From contig CALCHD010000110.1 in the NCBI GenBank assembly GCA_937901105.1, forward strand, positions 1-26,266: 26,266 bases of DNA. Direction: 5' to 3'. Under the pieces are notes generated by a model. It saw nothing but the letters and a program-made list of their open reading frames with translations, was not told the origin of the DNA and did not search any database. Of the stretch, positions 23,677 to 26,266 are shown in pieces; position 1 is the first letter of the stretch; every line of letters starts with the position of its first letter. Made by a program: the position numbers and the translations under genes. The stretch comes from an uncultured Bacteroidales bacterium (GTDB lineage: Bacteria; Bacteroidota; Bacteroidia; Bacteroidales; UBA932).

Positions 23677-23696
23677 TCCCGACAGTTTTGTCGGGA
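23677..23696 (+). other. Short perfect hairpin upstream of metG
   Basis: TCCCGACA-GTTT-TGTCGGGA forms an 8-bp stem with a 4-base loop, 12 bases after the dnaG stop. It is followed by A-rich rather than T-rich sequence, so it is not a standard plus-strand terminator. It may be a transcript 3'-end stabiliser for dnaG or part of the metG leader. Confidence 0.45.
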
Positions 23697-23736
23697 TGAA
23701 AAAACAGAAAATAATTGAAAATAAAATATAAAGAAA

Positions 23737-25788
23737 ATGGGAAAAGAATTTAAAAGACACCTGATTACATCGGCCCTTCCATATGCGAACGGTCCGGTGC
23801 ATATCGGCCATCTTGCAGGCGTATATGTACCTGCAGATATCTATGCCAGATTTTTGAGACTTAAAGGTGAGGAGGTACTTTTCATTGGAGGTTCAGACGA
23901 GCACGGAGTTCCAATCACCATCAAGGCAAAAAAAGAGGGCTGTACTCCACAGGATGTAGTAGACAAGTATCACAATATCATCAAGGATTCGTTCCAGGGA
24001 TTGGGAATCAGCTTTGACGTATATTCACGTACCAGCTCCCCTACCCACCACAAGACTGCAGCAGCATTCTTCAAGAAGCTTTATGAGGATGGCAAGTTCA
24101 TTGAGAAAGAGAGCGAGCAGTTCTTTGATGTTGAGGCAAATACATTCCTTGCAGACAGATACATCACAGGTACTTGCCCTAAATGCGGCAACGACCATGC
24201 TTACGGCGACCAATGTGAGAAATGCGGTTCTTCAATGAGCCCTGATGAACTCATCAATCCTCACTCAGCTCTCAGCGGCGCTCAACTCGTAAAAAAAGCT
24301 ACAAAACACTGGTATCTTCCTTTAGACCAATATGAACAATGGCTACGTGAATGGATCATCGAAGGTCATAAAGAATGGAAACCTAATGTTTATGGTCAAG
24401 TCAAGAGCTGGCTCGACAATGGTCTCCAACCACGCGCTGTTACTCGTGACCTCGACTGGGGCGTGCCTGTTCCTGTTGAAGAAGCTGACGGCAAAGTGCT
24501 TTATGTTTGGTTTGACGCTCCTATCGGTTATATCTCTAACACAATAGAAATCTGCCAAGAAAGAGGTACAGACTGGGAAAAATGGTGGAAAGACGAAGAA
24601 ACAAAACTCGTTCATTTCATCGGTAAAGATAACATCGTTTTCCACTGCATCATCTTCCCTTGCATGTTGAAAGCTTACGGCGATTATATCGTTCCTGAAA
24701 ACGTTCCTGCTAACGAATTCCTCAACCTCGAAAACGACAAGATTTCAACATCTCGTAACTGGGCTGTTTGGTTGCATGAATATCTCGAAGAATTCCCTGG
24801 AAAACAAGACGTTCTTCGTTATGTGTTGACAGCTAACGCTCCTGAGACAAAAGATAACAACTTCACTTGGAAAGATTATCAAGACAGAAATAACAACGAA
24901 TTACTCGCTATCTTCGGTAACTTCGTAAATCGTACTTTGGTTCTTACTCATAAATATTTCGAAGGTAAGATTCCAGCTATGATTAACCTCAACGAAAAAG
25001 ACGAAGCTGCTATCGAAGAAATGAATCAATATCCTGATAAGATCGCAAACCTCCTCGATAACTATAAGTTCCGTGAAGCATTGTCAGAATTGATGAACTT
25101 GGCTCGTCTCGGTAACCGTTACCTCACAGAAAACGAACCTTGGAAACAATTCAAGACAGATCCAGAAAGAGTCAAGACAGTTCTCGCATTGTCAATGCAA
25201 ATAGTGGCTAAGCTTGCTATCTTGTCAGAGCCATTCTTGCCATTCTCAGCTAAGAAGTTACAATCAATGATTGGCTTGGAAGTAAGTGGCTGGAATCAAG
25301 CTAAGGAAACAATCTTATTGAACGAAAACGCTACTATCGGCGAAGTCGAGTTGTTGTTCACAAAAGTCGAAGACGAGACAGTAGCAGCTCAAGTCAATAA
25401 ATTGGAAGAGACAAAGAAACAAAACGAACTCAACGCATGGGCTCCAAATCCAATCAAACCTAACACCAATATCGACGAGTTTGGCAAGATGGACATCAGA
25501 GTCGGTACTGTTTTAGAATGCGTTAAAGTTCCAAAAGCAGACAAGTTATTACAATTCTTGATTGACGACGGTATGAACAAACGTACTATCGTTTCAGGAA
25601 TCGCAAAATATTATCCAAATCCTGAAGAATTAGTCGGCAAGCAAGTATGCTTCATCGCTAACTTCGAGCCTCGCAAGTTGAAAGGCATCGTCAGCGAAGG
25701 CATGATTTTATCAGCTGAAGACAAAGACGGAAGATTGGTTGTTATGTCACCAAGTCAGCCTGTTGCTCCAGGAAGCTCTGTTGGATAA
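23737..25788 (+). CDS. metG: Methionyl-tRNA synthetase (codon-use mosaic)
   Basis: Charges initiator and elongator tRNA-Met. 683 residues, intact frame. HIGH motif at 22-25 (PYANGPVHIGHLAG); zinc knuckle Cys147, Cys150, Cys160, Cys163; KMSKS-equivalent LENDKISTSRNW at 331-342; anticodon-binding helical domain to about 550; C-terminal EMAP/tRNA-binding domain about 575-683 (FGKMDIRVGTVLECVKVPKADKLL). Odd: codon choice changes sharply at the zinc knuckle. Residues 1-161 use 10 GAG/1 GAA and 3 CAG/1 CAA; residues 162-683 use 7 GAG/41 GAA and 1 CAG/17 CAA. The 5' part matches the other genes here; the 3' part does not. Either the gene is recombinant or the assembly joins two species at a conserved stretch. 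Convergent with the yraN-like gene. Confidence 0.93.
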   Translation: MGKEFKRHLITSALPYANGPVHIGHLAGVYVPADIYARFLRLKGEEVLFIGGSDEHGVPITIKAKKEGCTPQDVVDKYHNIIKDSFQGLGISFDVYSRTSSPTHHKTAAAFFKKLYEDGKFIEKESEQFFDVEANTFLADRYITGTCPKCGNDHAYGDQCEKCGSSMSPDELINPHSALSGAQLVKKATKHWYLPLDQYEQWLREWIIEGHKEWKPNVYGQVKSWLDNGLQPRAVTRDLDWGVPVPVEEADGKVLYVWFDAPIGYISNTIEICQERGTDWEKWWKDEETKLVHFIGKDNIVFHCIIFPCMLKAYGDYIVPENVPANEFLNLENDKISTSRNWAVWLHEYLEEFPGKQDVLRYVLTANAPETKDNNFTWKDYQDRNNNELLAIFGNFVNRTLVLTHKYFEGKIPAMINLNEKDEAAIEEMNQYPDKIANLLDNYKFREALSELMNLARLGNRYLTENEPWKQFKTDPERVKTVLALSMQIVAKLAILSEPFLPFSAKKLQSMIGLEVSGWNQAKETILLNENATIGEVELLFTKVEDETVAAQVNKLEETKKQNELNAWAPNPIKPNTNIDEFGKMDIRVGTVLECVKVPKADKLLQFLIDDGMNKRTIVSGIAKYYPNPEELVGKQVCFIANFEPRKLKGIVSEGMILSAEDKDGRLVVMSPSQPVAPGSSVG

Positions 25789-25804
25789 TTGACTAAAGGC
25801 TAAT

Positions 25805-25856
25805 GACGAAAGTCTAAAGGTAAAAAACTTTAGCCGTTAGACTTTTGTCTTTCGTC
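25805..25856. other. Imperfect hairpin between metG and yraN
   Basis: GACGAAAG (25805-25812) pairs with CTTTCGTC (25849-25856). Inside it, CTAAAG (25814-25819) can pair with CTTTAG (25828-25833), or TCTAA (25813-25817) with TTAGA (25837-25841). It lies between two convergent genes and may help end either transcript, though no good T-run follows on the plus strand. Confidence 0.4.
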
Positions 25857-26245
25857 TATCTAAGAGAAGGATAGAATGCATCTTCAATGTGTTCTATCCT
25901 TTTTTCATTGTTTTTGTCGATGACGATTGCTATGATATCGAATCGAACGTCGTTGTCATATTGAAAACGATTGACGTATGAGTTAGCAGCCCAGATGAGA
26001 TGTCGCTGTTTATAAACATCTACTGTTATTTCTGGATCGACGAGACATGAACTATGGCGTGTTTTAACTTCAACAAAAACGATATACTCTTTATTTTTTG
26101 CGATTATATCAATTTCGTTGTGGGAAATATGGATATTGTCGACAATATGATGCTTCGAAGCTATAAGAAGGGTAAGGGTCTCTTCCTTGACAGAAAGAAG
26201 CCCAAGGATCTGGCCCAGGACATCATGCTGGTACTGTGTCAGCAT
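25856..26245 (-). CDS. YraN/UPF0102-family nuclease-like protein, N-terminus apparently replaced
   Basis: Small protein with a predicted Holliday-junction-resolvase/endonuclease-like fold; biological role not settled. From about residue 31 the frame matches the family well: NEIDIIAKNKEYIVFVEVKTR contains the D...EVK core of the restriction-endonuclease-like fold. It continues with KQRHLIWAANSYVNRF and ends in the typical HIEDAFYPSLR. The first 27-30 residues (MLTQYQHDVLGQILGLLSVK...) lack the usual LGxxGExxAxxYL start and have different base composition, so the 5' end is probably a chance in-frame extension across a junction near 26,150-26,165. Treat the gene as 5'-truncated. Codon style matches the metG 3' part. 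Its 3' end contains a plus-strand terminator. Confidence 0.7.
   Translation of the reverse strand: MLTQYQHDVLGQILGLLSVKEETLTLLIASKHHIVDNIHISHNEIDIIAKNKEYIVFVEVKTRHSSCLVDPEITVDVYKQRHLIWAANSYVNRFQYDNDVRFDIIAIVIDKNNEKRIEHIEDAFYPSLR
25867..25905 (+). terminator. metG terminator embedded in the 3' end of yraN
   Basis: AAGGATAGAA (25867-25876) and TTCTATCCTT (25892-25901) form a perfect 10-bp stem followed by further T residues to 25905. It reads as a plus-strand intrinsic terminator for metG but lies inside the last codons of the convergent yraN-like gene. Confidence 0.8.
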
Positions 26246-26266
26246 GATTTTGCCCCGGTTCGGGAT
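26150..26266 (+). other. Open frame of unknown identity at right edge
   Basis: The last ~117 bases return to codons like AAG, CTG and GAC. On the plus strand they read LRSYKKGKGLFLDRKKPKDL and then AQDIMLVLCQHDFAPVRD, open to the edge. The minus strand is open too (the yraN-like extension). I recognise neither. It may be a piece of an unrelated gene joined to yraN. Confidence 0.25.

Larger units (their letters stand above)
24200..26155. other. Segment with foreign codon style (metG 3' part through yraN)
   Basis: From about 24,200-24,250 to about 26,150 the coding sequence prefers GAA, CAA and CTC and is more AT-rich by eye, unlike the GAG/CAG/CTT style of the rest of the window. The left border falls in metG between the codons for Glu133 and Glu171; the right border falls where yraN homology is lost. 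No insertion sequence, repeat or tRNA marks either border. Favoured explanation: chimeric assembly. Alternative: homologous replacement from another Bacteroidota. Confidence 0.75.

Noticed and set aside
23677..23696. dnaG intrinsic terminator
   Set aside because: The hairpin is strong, but A-rich sequence follows it instead of a T-run.

Overview
The window reads as Bacteroidota DNA, most likely order Bacteroidales. Several intergenic regions carry the Bacteroidota-type -7 promoter element TAnnTTTG. The surface proteins are typical of the phylum: an OprO/P-like porin, an OmpA-family protein, YjbH-domain proteins, a DUF3869-like lipoprotein and a patatin/beta-barrel fusion. A futalosine hydrolase fragment at the left edge suggests menaquinone is made by the futalosine route. 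The family or genus cannot be fixed from this sequence alone. Both ends cut through genes, so this may be a complete short contig.

Layout. 1-2309 (minus) is a compact operon: OmpR-type response regulator, histidine kinase, then mqnB, which runs off the left edge. A divergent promoter pair separates it from trkA (plus, 2378-3727). trkA overlaps tail to tail with a Gate-domain membrane protein, which is co-oriented with an upstream porin (minus, 3720-5915). An ABC-F ATPase of the Uup type follows (minus, 5953-7737). 7823-12106 (minus) is a four-gene envelope operon with a strong promoter and terminator: YjbH-like barrel, DUF3869-like lipoprotein with an HDN repeat tail, second YjbH-domain protein, OmpA-family protein. 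12282-18895 (minus) is a housekeeping and repair run: rlmN, patatin/barrel, recX, prfB (with its programmed +1 frameshift) and class I fumarase, closed by a terminator. recA is divergent from rlmN at 18965. recA, trpS, dnaG and metG then run on the plus strand, and a yraN-like gene on the minus strand closes the window.

The largest gene-poor stretch is the 416 bp between recA and trpS. It holds a 20-bp tandem duplication, a terminator, and three evenly spaced 34-bp inverted-repeat units with a 51-52 bp period. A second structured element, a roughly 95-nt imperfect hairpin, lies between trpS and dnaG.

The strongest anomaly is at the right end. Inside metG, near base 24,200-24,250, synonymous codon choice flips abruptly. 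Glutamate goes from 10 GAG/1 GAA to 7 GAG/41 GAA, and glutamine from mostly CAG to 17 CAA/1 CAG. The reading frame stays intact and the switch falls in the conserved zinc-knuckle region. The different style continues through yraN, whose conserved N-terminus is missing, until about 26,150. This points to a chimeric join (assembly) or to homologous recombination with another Bacteroidota lineage. I see no CRISPR array, phage, insertion sequence, tRNA or rRNA. I did not find a convincing new multi-gene system. The best candidates for undescribed biology are the YjbH/DUF3869/OmpA operon and the two structured intergenic elements.
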